From Struthidea cinerea (taxonomy: Eukaryota; Chordata; Aves; Passeriformes; Corcoracidae): 64,000 nt of DNA. The notes under the pieces were generated by a model. That model searched no databases, was not told where the DNA came from, and worked only from the letters and a program-made list of their open reading frames with translations. The stretch covers positions 3,746,873-3,810,872 of the forward strand of contig VZTI01004803.1 of the NCBI GenBank assembly GCA_013397865.1. The letters run 5' to 3'. This document shows, piece after piece, positions 38,101-49,004 of this stretch. Numbering within the stretch: position 1 is the stretch's first letter; each line of letters opens with the position of its first letter. Made by a program: the position numbers and the translations under genes.

Positions 38101-39960
38101 CAGTATTGTTTTTCATACAAGTAAGGGAAAAACAGCTGCTATTGTTCCAGCTACCAGCACTTTTTAAGAAGACTCATGGCTATACCTGCAACTGTGGTCA
38201 CACACTACATATTCTTTTTTATGAGCTTCAAATGTAAATAATTTTTATTAAGTGTCCACTAGCATACTTGGAGATCTCTCTTTTACTCTTCCTCCTAACA
38301 ACAGTAAGAGTGTCTCTGTAGTCATTAATATATTTGAATGCAGTAGCAAAAAACCCAGATTCCACAGAATTAATTTAAAACTCATCGTAATAATGCAAAA
38401 GAATGTACCTTGTCATTTTGGCTCCCTTCATCAATGCTCTGCACTGGGGGCAAGTGAGAGAGACAGTGTGGGGCTCTTACCAGATCTCCATAAGAAAACT
38501 GTGACAAAAAATAGCATTAAAAGTTCTGCTTTTTTTTTTTTAAATAGAAGATTAAAATATGTCTTACATCTTTTCAGAGGCTGAGAATCCTGCATTTTGT
38601 GCAGCATGAGACAGGCCCTAGCTGACTTTTCCTCTCCATTCGTGGAGAGGTTTCTCCTTCCTCTGATACCTTTTATTTTGTGTAACAAACAAAATCACAT
38701 CTTCTCCTGATGGGCTGGAATGCCATCTCTGCCACAGCAGCCACCAGCACTTCAGCACAGACCTGCACAGGGAGCTCCAGCAGTCTCATGCCGCAGGCTC
38801 AGCAGCTGCATATGCTAATGGAGTTCTCAAGTCTTAAGTGAAAGTCCCAACAGAGTAGAAATGTTTTGCTCAAGATCATTAAAGCCTTGAATGTAATGTA
38901 TTCCACAAGACTGGGATTGTGAAATTTTCATTTTATATGCTATTTTGTAAGAAATAAGTTTTCTCAATTTTTTTCATTTTTCGGTATTGGTTTTTGTGAT
39001 GGTAGCAAAGTGGAAACACATCACTATATTTCTACATGTTTACAAAACAGTACTGATGTTAACATAATCATAATGGTATCCTTGAAGGCTATTATATAAT
39101 TTCATTGACACATGAAGCAAAACTTTGTGCTTCTTTGCTTTCTGTGGTTTAAAGCAATGTATTAGTTTGGTGGTATGTGTTTGCTTAGGAAAAAATGAAT
39201 TAAATTAATTAAAAAAAAATATTGCCTTACTTTATCAAAGATCTTAAAGCAGTAAAAGTTTTGATGTAAAAGCCTTGAAAGTTCCATCTCAGTATATCAT
39301 ATTCAGCTTCTGAATATTGGAACTATAATAATCAGCACTTAGGATGAAAAGAATAACTGAGCATAATTTTTCAATAGAGAAGAGAAACTGTGCAAATTAG
39401 AAAGACACTGGTAATTATTGGCATTCTGAAGAGAAGAATAGTGACATGAGAAAAGAGAAGTGATATTATTTAGTTAATTGAATGAAAATAGAAAAGTATC
39501 ATTACTAGTGTTATTTCAGCCAAAAGTCAACATTTCATTGTTTAGCTGAACCAGCAGTTGTGCAGAAGAATATGCAGTCCAAAAAAGACCTGTGAAAAGG
39601 ACTACATGCTTCACAACATGCTAATGTGGTTGTTGTATTTAGGCATAAAACACATACAAAACATATCACAATGAGCAGGTAAATTACACAGGATGAACAC
39701 TTGAAAGCTACAAGAGTTGCATCAAAGGGCATAAAGGATTCCAAATCCTCTCTGAATATTGCAGGATCAACTATTATCACTTTATCTTCTTGTTACTATG
39801 GTTTTCATTCAAAGAATGTCAGCATTTCTCTTCATCAGAAGAACTCCTAAATCAGATTGTAATGATCCTGGTGAAAACAAAAGCCCCCCACCACAGTCAT
39901 AAAGCAGTAGCAGAAAAGAAAGAAGTTGTTGCTGGAAATTTGTCTTTGAGTATCTGTCCA
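29144..39960. other. Unique AT-rich non-coding DNA
   Basis: Almost 11 kb contain no recognised gene or repeat family apart from short A/T runs and small local repeats (for example ATGTAATGAATA twice near 32258-32288, and a G-rich patch near 35615-35635). All frames are 110 codons or fewer and show no known protein. Conserved non-coding elements could be present but cannot be detected without alignment. Confidence 0.5.
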
Positions 39961-40540
39961 TTGTGTTAGGAAACATCCCTGTCTGACCATCCAGGGGCCC
40001 TCTGGTGCAGCCACTCTCACACCACCTGAGCTGGGACCGAGGCTCCTTCACAGCTACATCTCCTGTTCTCGCACCATCACACCAGATTCCCTCACCTGCT
40101 TGGTCCCAGGCTTCCCTAGCAGAGTCTCAGATGTCCAGATGCTTCAAATAATTTGCTCACGGTGCAATAACTAAATCACAAAGTAACAGCTCAAGCTGGT
40201 GCCTCTGAGGGACTCCGAACAGCCCCAGGCTTTTACACCCTCACAGTCTGAGCACAGGAGACTCTGGGGGGCCGTGGGCTACTGCTGTACCTCTGAGTGC
40301 CACGTCCCCTGGGTGGGCCACAGGTCCCTGTGCCCTCTGTTACGCAAAGGGTCGGCAGGGCATGGCTTCGTGCCTTGGGCTCTTGTCATGCAGAGCTCAG
40401 CCTGCAGCTCACACTGCGGCTGCTCACTGAGACCTGTACTGAAGGTACTCCTCAAACCTCCTCAATGAGAGCTGTGCTGAAGGTACTCCTCAAACCTCCT
40501 CAATGAGACGTGTACTGAAGGTACTCCTCAACACGAGAAC
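39961..40540 (-). mobile_element. GC-rich segment, possible LTR or provirus fragment
   Basis: A GC-rich island in AT-rich DNA. On the minus strand GTGTAAAAGCC (about 40242-40232) could be a TATA box. It is followed by GTCCCTCAGAGGCACCAGCT (about 40217-40198) and AGCTGTTACTTTGTGATTTA, then a good splice-donor-like CAGGTGAGG near 40100. That order recalls the R-U5 and leader of some bird retroviral LTRs. Neither terminus nor a target duplication could be located. The right end holds a 38-bp minisatellite. The 89- and 69-codon plus-strand frames here are not recognisable proteins. Confidence 0.35.
40435..40531 (+). repeat. Minisatellite, 38-bp unit, about 2.5 copies
   Basis: The unit beginning TGTACTGAAGGTACTCCTCA starts at 40435, 40473 (TGTGCTG variant) and 40511, the last copy broken after about 21 bp. 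The copies differ at only one or two bases, so the array is young and its copy number may vary between individuals. Confidence 0.93.
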
Positions 40541-41580
40541 CGAAACTTGCTCTGTAATGATATGAACTGAAGATTTTTGTTACTTCTGGTGAAGGTGCAC
40601 TCAGTAAGAAGAGTGTGACAAACTAGAAGTCACACGATAGAGTGAAAACAAGCAATATATTTCAACTTAAGGGTCTTAAAAGTACGTCTCTATTGCTTTG
40701 GGGCATGGCTCTGAGATCTCTCAAAGAGCAATGGTGTATACATTTACCCTCATGGCTGTGTTCGAGTTTGGTGTCAGTGGTCTTACACCTAGCTATGTTT
40801 TAGAAAGTATAACTCTTTGTTCTGGATATGCTGACAAACAAATGTCTACAGTAAAAGTGGATTCAGCTGCACTTCATCTTAGGGACTTCATTAAGGCAGT
40901 CCTAAAGGTCAGGATCATACAGATCCATATAGATGATAGCCTTACAGTCATGGTTCCAGGCATGGCTAGAGGATGCTTTTCAGAGCAAGAGAGACTCCAT
41001 GTAAATGTAAGAGGCAGCAAGTAGGTGGGTTTCAAAGTATATTGTGTATTGAACTCCTTCTTTCTGCCAATCAAGTGCTGTGTAGGTACACTTGGGAGTG
41101 CCTAATTTTTCCATCCAGGGCATTGGTGTAATTTGTCCTCAGCCATTTTTGTTGTCTTAATAATGAAATCCAAGTTCTCCAAATATCTTTTTTTTTTTTT
41201 TTTATTCCTTGGCTGGTATGAGGTGTTCCAGGATTGCAGTCACCATTGTATTAAATAATTTACATTTTGATAAAATTTGTTCTCAGAATTACTTGTGTCT
41301 GTAAAACAGTGAGGGTAATTAATCACTGACACAGTCATGTTCTTCATTACTTGGTGAATTTAATTAAAACTGGATATCCTCCTACAGTGATGAAGTAACT
41401 TTTCAACTCACAACACTTAGACTCCTAATTTCACTTTTGAAGCTCTTGTGTACTCCAGTGGAGGAAATTTCAAATGTTTTGACAGCATCCCTGACAGCCT
41501 GATTGACTGGTGGCAGTCAGAAATATTTTCAGGCTGCTTCAAGTGATTCATGAGTGTGACTAGTGCAGAATTGTCACTGT
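40541..41580. other. Non-coding DNA with one 108-codon open frame
   Basis: A plus-strand frame of 108 codons (40698-41024) has ordinary amino-acid composition but no recognised domain. No promoter, poly(A) signal or matching exon is evident around it, so I do not call it a gene. A T-run lies at 41188-41203. Confidence 0.4.
41188..41203. repeat. Poly(T) run
   Basis: An uninterrupted run of 16 T in unique sequence. No adjacent retrocopy is recognised. Confidence 0.9.
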
Positions 41581-41640
41581 CAGAATCATGGAATGTTCTC
41601 AGTTGGAAAAGACCTACAAGGATCATCAAGTCCATCTCTT
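41581..41640 (-). mobile_element. CR1 LINE 3' remnant
   Basis: The plus strand reads CAGAATCATGGAATGTTCTC, then AGTTGGAAAAGACCTACAAG and GATCATCAAGTCC. This is the reverse complement of a CR1 3' UTR, about 60 bp long and diverged. Its right boundary is unclear. Confidence 0.8.
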
Positions 41641-42183
41641 AAGTGAATGGCCCATGATTGATGCTACTGTCAACTGAATGGTGAATTCTTACAGTCTGAA
41701 TGAATCAGACCGTAACACCAGTTTAAAACTTAACGCCCAGCTATGTGTTTGACTCCTGAACTGCACTTCTTTGATTTCACATCTTATATTGTGAAATTAG
41801 ACTTGCAATTATGAACGTTAAGCAACACCCTCGGGAGATATTTAAACACTTAAATTTAGAAATGTGAACTGCCTCACTTATCACAATCAAGGACTTGATA
41901 TCTTGTTTACTAGCCAAGTTTTTCTGTCCATCTGGTGTAAGCATCAAATACAAGTAAGCAATTTTATTGCAACTGCAAGAGTCCAAGTGCATAATCTTTG
42001 CCAAGGCTCAGAAACCCCCCTTCTGAGAATTGTACAAGTTTCTGGCATGTTTCACTGATTGCTACAGGACAGATATGACTACATTTCTTCACTATGTATG
42101 TCTGGACAGCAGAAATAAGCTCTTCCCCAGCTATGTTTTAACTAGAACTTGATAGTCATTTCTTCCCAGTAGTTTCCACATAT
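41641..42183. other. Non-coding DNA between two CR1 fragments
   Basis: Nothing is recognisable; the first 50 bp may still be diverged CR1. Confidence 0.5.
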
Positions 42184-42630
42184 AATCACAGAATGGTTGA
42201 GGTTAGAAGAGATACTTGGAGCTCCTACAGTCCAACCTAACCGTTTCAACCAGTGTCAGCCATAGCAGGTTGCCCAGGATGTTATCCTGCTGAGTTTTGC
42301 ACTTGTCCAAGGATGAAGACTCCACAATCTCTCTGGGCAACCTGTTCCAGTGTTTTATCACCCTTACAGTATTTTTTTTTTTAAATGTTTAAGTGGTATT
42401 TCCTGTGTTTCAGTTTGAATCAATTGCCTCTTGCCCTTTCACTGCATTTCACCAGTGAGAAAAATCTGGCTGCATCATTTTTTCAGGTACTTACACAAGA
42501 TGGTAAGTGCCTCCTCCTCTCCCAGGACATCTTTGTTACAAGTTAAGAGTTCCCAGTCCTTTCAGCCTGTCCTTATATGACAGTTGCTCAATCCTTTAAT
42601 CATTTTAGTGGCACTATGTGTATACACTTT
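42184..42630 (-). mobile_element. CR1 LINE 3' fragment, about 0.45 kb
   Basis: In reverse complement this runs from the octamer repeat (AATCACAGAATGGTTGAGG) through GACTCCACAATCTCTCTGGG, CAACCTGTTCCAGTGTTTTA and ATTTCCTGTGTTTCAGTTTG to CAGTCCTTTCAGCCTGTCCT. It is the 3' UTR and C-terminal ORF2 of a CR1 on the minus strand. A T-rich expansion interrupts it near 42371-42382. It is more diverged than the copy at 17524. Confidence 0.9.
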
Positions 42631-44568
42631 CTTCTGCAATGCCTTTGCCTTTATCCCTCACAGCAGCTGTCAATTTTTTATTAGAAATTTTGAAGAGAAA
42701 GGTGGTGTTCTCAGTCAATAAATCATTTCTGTGGCCAAAAATGGTTTGAGGCATTGTTTTCAGACAATCTGCATCTCTATTAATTTTAGACTATTTTCAC
42801 AAAAGATTGACTCTTAAGTAAAAAGCCTCTATGCATTATTTATTTCTGTACTTTCAGAGACAGTTGACCTGGACTATTGGAATGTTGTAAATAATTAAAA
42901 AATACATCTAAGTGTAGAATTCATGTAATTTTTGTTGTAGGACTCAAAAAAATGCACTAGATGCTTCTGATGTATTACTTGTGAGATTTACCTATACAAA
43001 AAATAATTTGTAATTTGAAAGGAAATTTTAAAAATATTTAGTCTCCTGAAGTGTGTACGTTGCTTTCATATATTTATTCACATGCACAATCATGGTCATA
43101 ACTTATGCTCAAGAAGTCCATCACATCAGAAAAGAGCTTCTAATGCAAAACTATTTAGCTAATTGTAAGTGTGTCTTTGCATCTTGCAAGGACTTTTTTG
43201 TTTTTCAGCTGAAACCTGGATTATCTTTTTGTTTTTTTTAAGTAAGGTGACAGGTTAGTTTTAAAAATATTTGGATTTTTCTTTGAACATCTCACAAGGA
43301 CCTGAATCCTAAAGTATTCAAGGTCAAACAATTTCCTCCTCCTCAGTTATATTTTCTATAGCTTTTACAGACAATTTTGCATCAGGAAATTCTACTTTTG
43401 CAAGGGCAACTATCATTGTAGATTATGAAAGATACTTTTCAAATTGCAGTTACCAAGCAACCTGTCACTACCTGACAGTTCTTTCCCCTGTTTCATAAAG
43501 CCTTTGTCATACATTTTTTTTAACAGAAATAAAATCCCACCAAAATGCTTTGAAAGCAGATTGTTACCAGCATACAGTTTTCAAGTCCAAATTATTTAAT
43601 TAAAAAAGCTTAAGTTTATGTATTTAATTTGGAGTAAAGAAAATGGCATATAATACAATTCTGAAATAAATTCTATAATAATGCCATTTAGACTGGCTTT
43701 CTTTTTCAAATATTTTGATTCTACTCTGAATTGAAATATTTGAATCTCACAATTTTATTTTTCTGTAATCAACATGAGCATTATTTAGCTTTATTTTCCT
43801 CTTAAACGCCATATGTAATCTTTATGTGGATGAACTCTTTTTTTCTTAATGACTGTTAGGAAGCTTTTTATACTGACCTTGTTGGAGGCAGAGCAAGGCT
43901 ATTTGTCTTGCTGGCAGACAACAGCAACCGATAAAAAATACTGGTACTGAATATGGCTGCTCACTTGGAAGGGTAAGAACTAGCCAGATGTATTCCGAAA
44001 AGTGGGATAGGTGGAAACTTTGCCGGTGCTCACAGTGCGAACACCAATCATGTGGAATGTATTAGGTTATGTTACCAATAAAATCTGAACGTGCTAGTGA
44101 ACAAAATAGCACAAAACCCCTAGTGTCAGGCCTGTAAATGAAGAGCTGAATCCATTAAGGAGTGATCCTCCTGCATTAGTTCTTGCTCTGAAAGGTGAAG
44201 CATACCAAGGAGTCCCCCACTGACACGGGGAGAAACACTGTTGAAGGGACAGTGTTCAAAGGAAGATGAGCATGCAGGATTCCACAGGCAAAGGGAATCC
44301 TCTCTGTACTGAGTTCCTGTGCCTTGATGTACCTCTTCTTGAAGACAGAACGAGCCTGTGAGACACATCAAATAAATCTACAGTTAGATGCAAGGCTGTT
44401 TGACCTCCTGCAATCTCTGTTGCAACAGCGCACAAAAGCCAGGTGTGAGAATTGAAATGGGCCCCCTCTCCACCTTCCTGTGCTCATCTTTCGTCCCTTC
44501 TCTTCACAACCCACTGAAATTGTGCCTTCAAACAGCAGGACATGCAGGCTTTTACTGCACGCAGGCAT

Positions 44569-44592
44569 CTGAAACTGGCTCTGAAACTGGCT
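44569..44592 (+). repeat. Tandem pair of a 12-bp unit (CTGAAACTGGCT)
   Basis: CTGAAACTGGCT occurs twice without mismatch, followed by CG. The length is a multiple of three, but no gene is evident around it. Confidence 0.85.
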
Positions 44593-46703
44593 CGTGCTCT
44601 GTCATGAGACAAGAAGTTTGAAATGTTCACTGTGCTATGTTCTTCATCTATAGCCTTTGTCTTCTCCATCTCCCAGCTCTGTATTTTGGCTTTTCTTTTA
44701 TCTGAGAGAATATGAGCAATGTGAAGTAGACATCTTGCATATGAGCTCTGTACGGAAGATATTTTCTCAGCAGGGCACTATTCCTGCTCTTCTCCAGACT
44801 CCTACATACCACTCAGCTTTTATAAAACAATAGAAACATTACAGAGAATTAGGTCTTCAGTCTTTTGATGTAGATAAGTAGATACAGAGTGAGTAGATAT
44901 GGATAAAATAAAAATTGGTACAGTTTTGCACTTGGGATATGGTTCAAATCAGATTCCTTAGATTAAATAAAAGCCTTCTGCACTTTCATTAAAAAAAAAA
45001 AAAATCTTCCTCTGAATCCTGATTTTGTCTGAGATCAGAGAATGGGATTTCAAGGGACTGCTGAGCCATATTCCCAATTTGATTCAAATCCAACATGTAC
45101 TACAACATCTTTAAAAATCCCTTTCTTGTGGAATTATAAGACTGTTCTTAAATGCTAGTATATCAGATCAATTTTGAAAACTGTTTAGTCTGGGCTTCAC
45201 TATTAAAATAAAAAAAAGAAAAAAATTAAACATTAGAAAAATAGAAAAAAAACAGATTTGTCTTCTTGCTCAATTTGAGAAAAATATTAATGATAAAACT
45301 GCCTGAATGTGAGTCAGAATGAAAGCCTTTTGCCTGGTTTTAAAATTGAAAAAGAGTTCATTACCATAAGCTCTGGATTAACAGTATTATTGACAATGTT
45401 AATTTTGATCTTATAAAAGGATAGTTTTGGAACTTGACAAAGCAGGAAAACCATGATGAATATAAGTCATTAAATTTTATTCAAGTTAATTACTTTAACC
45501 TTACTTGAATCTGTATAAAAAAATAAACGATGGTTATAACAGTTGACACAAAAAAGAGAATTATCGAGGAATGTAGCTCAGGAAATATATTAAGTTTTGG
45601 CCAGTGTGATAAATTGTTTTCAAAGGCAGGTTTTGGGTACAAAAAAACCTCCATTCAAGTTTTTTTTTTTTAATTGATTCATTCAGTACTATATGCTTTT
45701 TGCTTCGATTTGGAACCTGAAACAGGGACAGGCTATTTCCAGCAAAGAGGTATTGGACATTATGGACTATTACAGTTGTCTTTTCCAAATTTAAAAATTG
45801 GAACTGTTAATCAGATTCCTTAAACTAACCAGAACACTGCTCCAAAATGCCTGTGTAAACATGGTTGAAGCATTTCCTCTTGCAAGTAAGATTCACATAT
45901 TTGGACTGGTTCACATTCTTATGAAAAGGACTGCTGATCTTCAAACTCAATATAAAATACTTTTGTCTAACCAACTTTTCAAAGAACTGACCATTTCTCA
46001 ATACCTGAGTTCCATGAGAAACATTCCCCCTTTGTTTCAATCTCTTGAAATTTCCAATTTTTAGATGATATGCTTTTCGTAGTAAGTCTTAATCAATGTG
46101 TCTCATCAACTGAAGAGAGAGAAAAAAGGGGTCTTTTCAAAAAAATTAAGGATCTCCAAATTTCTGTATCTGATTGAGTTCATAATTTCACACAATGTAA
46201 ATTTCCCCTCAGAAATTTCAGCTCAGAATACTGCACTATGACAAAAAATGCACCTTTTCCATCCATCTAACCACTACTAAAACAAAACAAAAATCACTTG
46301 TGTCCTGGAAACTGACTCTTCTGCAATCAGCGATATGAATGACGGACTGTGTGAATGAGCTGTAACTGCATAGAGTCATCAAGTAATCCCTGATTGCAAC
46401 TGAAAGATGAAGAAACAATCCAATTAGCTCCAGGTGAGTCACCGTTTGTATGAATGGCTCCTTTAGCCAATAGAGAAAGTTTAGCAGCAGTCTTAGGCCA
46501 TAGATTTAGATGTTCCTGTATCAGAACTTATAAATAGAGTGATTATTATAAAAACAAGTAATTAAAAAAATATCAGGAAGAAAATTTATGTGAACCCTCA
46601 CTGTCGACCAGGCTGACAGTAATAGCAAGTATAGCTATATAAATATAAATAGCTTGAAAACAGAAAGTTTTTAAGCCTGTTAAATTGAAAACGTGTTCTA
46701 GGA

Positions 46704-46733
46704 ATGCGATTCCATGCAATTCCATGCGATTCC
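46704..46733 (+). repeat. Decamer tandem repeat, three copies
   Basis: ATGCGATTCC, ATGCAATTCC and ATGCGATTCC follow one another with a single base difference in the middle copy. Confidence 0.9.
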
Positions 46734-47395
46734 ACCCTGAGGATGCATTATACATGACATATATATAACATGTATAACTGATAGTGTGACCATCAGAGCA
46801 TGCAACAGGAAATGTGCATAGGATCATTGTTCATCCTATCCCAAATTCACACCGCAGGGACCATAGCGGGATAGCTGTATTTCATGCCTCACTACAGCCA
46901 TAAGTAGGTGGCATAATTTTTTGCCAAAAATAACTCTGAAAGCTGGGGAAGGTTCTCAGCAGGAGCTGGGCAGTGGTGCAGAGTACTGACGTAGCATTAA
47001 GAATAGAAGTGCTCTGGTACTGCTAATCTCCGTCATTCAAGAGTCATGACTAAGGCTGCATAGAAATCATGAGATGGCACAAAATAATCAGATACAAACA
47101 AACAAGCGAACGGTTTCTAGAAGTGGATGGAATTTTAATTAGCTCCCTGCTTGGGAATCTTTCGGGTTCACTGAGGCCATATATTCTAGCTTATCTTAGC
47201 AGCTGCAGAAGCTAGATATACTCTGTGAAATGAAAGCTTATGTTTTTGTATAAGCAGAAATGTCTTGAAGGGTTCAGCCTGAAGCAATACACGAGCACTA
47301 AAAAAATTTGCAAGAAATGATAACTGTTTTTCTTACTGTAGTATTTCCTTTGCTCAGTATTGAAGAAAATTGCTCTGTTTTTTCTCTTTCTTTCC

Positions 47396-48100
47396 TCACT
47401 GTTGTTGTTGGCCCCTTGTTCTGCATGATAGTGAGAGAGTCAGGGTTCTTCTGACTCTTGTCAAGGTTCCATAAGCTGCTTTTCTCTCAGGGATGGAAGA
47501 GTGTGACTCCACCAGTCTATTTCTCTCTCGCACTCCCTGATAGCCCTCAGCTTCTTTACTTCCTCTATAAGCTCTGCCACCATGCCGATCATCTACCTGG
47601 TCGCACCACAAGCAGGTGTCCTCTCTTTTGCCCTCAGACACTAATGCCAGGCTCAAACACTCCCTGCAGCCTGAGGAAGCAAAGAGCTGCATGTTTCTGA
47701 GGGAACTCCATCTGCATCACCATGCTCCTTCCAGCAATGGCTTTCAACCGTGTGGAAATCATCCTTGGGTATGTTCTAGTTGGGCAGGTGAAAACTCCCA
47801 CGTGAGCTTGCCTCAGGAGCTGGGGGGTGGCTGTGTCCTCCTACATGCCCTATCCATGTGAAGTGCCGCACCATGTCCCTACTGCCCGCACAGGTTGCTC
47901 AGGCTCCCTGGAGTCATTTGCATCTCCCAAGGCTGCTCTGGCAAGGCCCTCAGCATGCCAGCCTTGCTCGTGACAGCTGCCAAGTCCTGCCGAGTCTCCG
48001 CATTTTCTCTCAGGTTTCCTTGACTCCTGGAACCCCTCCTCTAGCTCCTTCAGGTATTTTGTGACAGAACTTGCCATAGCTGCTGCTGCTGTCACCACTG
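47396..48100 (-). pseudogene. Frameshifted retroelement ORF1-like remnant, probably CR1-type
   Basis: This GC-richer segment reads as protein only on the minus strand, in pieces. The first piece (48098-47850, 82 codons) contains KYLKELEEGFQESRKPERK, a charged helix-like run. The second (47692-47396) starts with a cysteine pattern C-x2-C-x14-C-x2-C (residues 9, 12, 27 and 30), resembling a PHD-like zinc-binding knuckle. Just after it the likely frame shifts by one base, and the neighbouring frame holds a coiled-coil-like stretch with the motif CEREIDWW. I recall this cysteine knuckle plus coiled coil from dispersed bird retroelement ORFs, likely CR1 ORF1 upstream of its esterase domain. Neither the esterase nor a reverse transcriptase is present. 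At least two frame breaks make it non-functional. The family assignment is from memory and could instead be a retroviral leader ORF. Confidence 0.5.
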
Positions 48101-48858
48101 TCGCTATATGACTCTTTGACTGACTAATGTTAGATTTAAAATGAGCAATAAAATATTTTTTTTAAAAAAGGGTAGTTTGTTTCTCTAGATGCAGATGAAA
48201 ACATGCCAGTAAACTGCTGAAATGTTACTACTTTTCTGTTTTGGTCTTTTTTGTATAATTTATCTACACTGATTTGTTAATTTAAAGTGTTCATGTGCTT
48301 CAATGTTTATTATCCCCCTCCCCCTTTGCTAGTTTATTACTAATACTTTGAGTCCTTTTTCAATGTACTACAACTTATGTAAGTAGGTATCAGCCTTCTT
48401 TCTCTACATTCTATAAATTTCAGTTCTATAAAGTATACTTAATTTTTTTTTTTCAGTGCAGAGATAAATCAAATCTGAGTGCTCTACCACCAATTTCATC
48501 TCAGGCTATGATTAAGGACCTACTCACTGGCTCTGAAAGTGATCAAGGTGTAGGACAGATCAGCTCATTTTTGTCATCAACTCTTCCTTACTCCTTGCTC
48601 CTCACAATTGCTTTGGCTAGCTACTCACTCATTTCAGATTATAATTCTGTAATTTCAGCTCCTTGGCAGAAATATCATCTTATGGACCATATCTGTGTAG
48701 TCCTTTCTTTAAAAGCAACTCACTGCTAAGGAAATTTGACTGACTGATCCTGACTAGAATCTCTCCAAGGTTAAAATGTCACTCCAACTGTGACAGAGAA
48801 GTTGACCAGACATTTTACGTTTTGGAATAGGCATAACAGAAATGTAACTCTAGTTCGC
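48101..48858. other. Unique AT-rich non-coding DNA
   Basis: No gene or repeat is recognised; the longest frame is 73 codons (48508-48729) and carries no known motif. Confidence 0.5.
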
Positions 48859-48942
48859 TTCCTTCCTTCCTTCCTTCCTTCCTTCCTTCCTTCCTTCCTT
48901 CCTTCCTTCCTTCCTTCCTTCCTTCCTTCCTTCCTTCCTTCC
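48859..48942 (+). repeat. (TTCC)n microsatellite, about 21 copies
   Basis: An uninterrupted run of about 84 bp of CTTC/TTCC tetranucleotides. It continues into an impure pyrimidine tract to about 49004 (CTCTTTCTCTCTTTA, TTTCCTTC). It explains the FLPS-repeat frame over this stretch, which is not a protein gene. Confidence 0.97.
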
Positions 48943-49004
48943 TCTTTCTCTCTTTATTTTTTTCCTTCTTTCTTTCCTGTTTTCCTTCTTTCACTCTCTC
49001 TTTG
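48943..49004 (+). repeat. Impure pyrimidine tract flanking the microsatellite
   Basis: About 60 bp of T/C-rich sequence directly follows the pure TTCC array and probably derives from decayed repeat units. Confidence 0.8.

Larger units (their letters stand above)
42631..47395. other. Unique AT-rich non-coding DNA
   Basis: Almost 5 kb contain no recognised gene. A GC-richer part at about 43960-44640 is unassigned and includes a perfect 12-bp tandem pair at 44569-44592. Another short tandem is at 46704. Frames are 88 codons or fewer. Confidence 0.5.
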
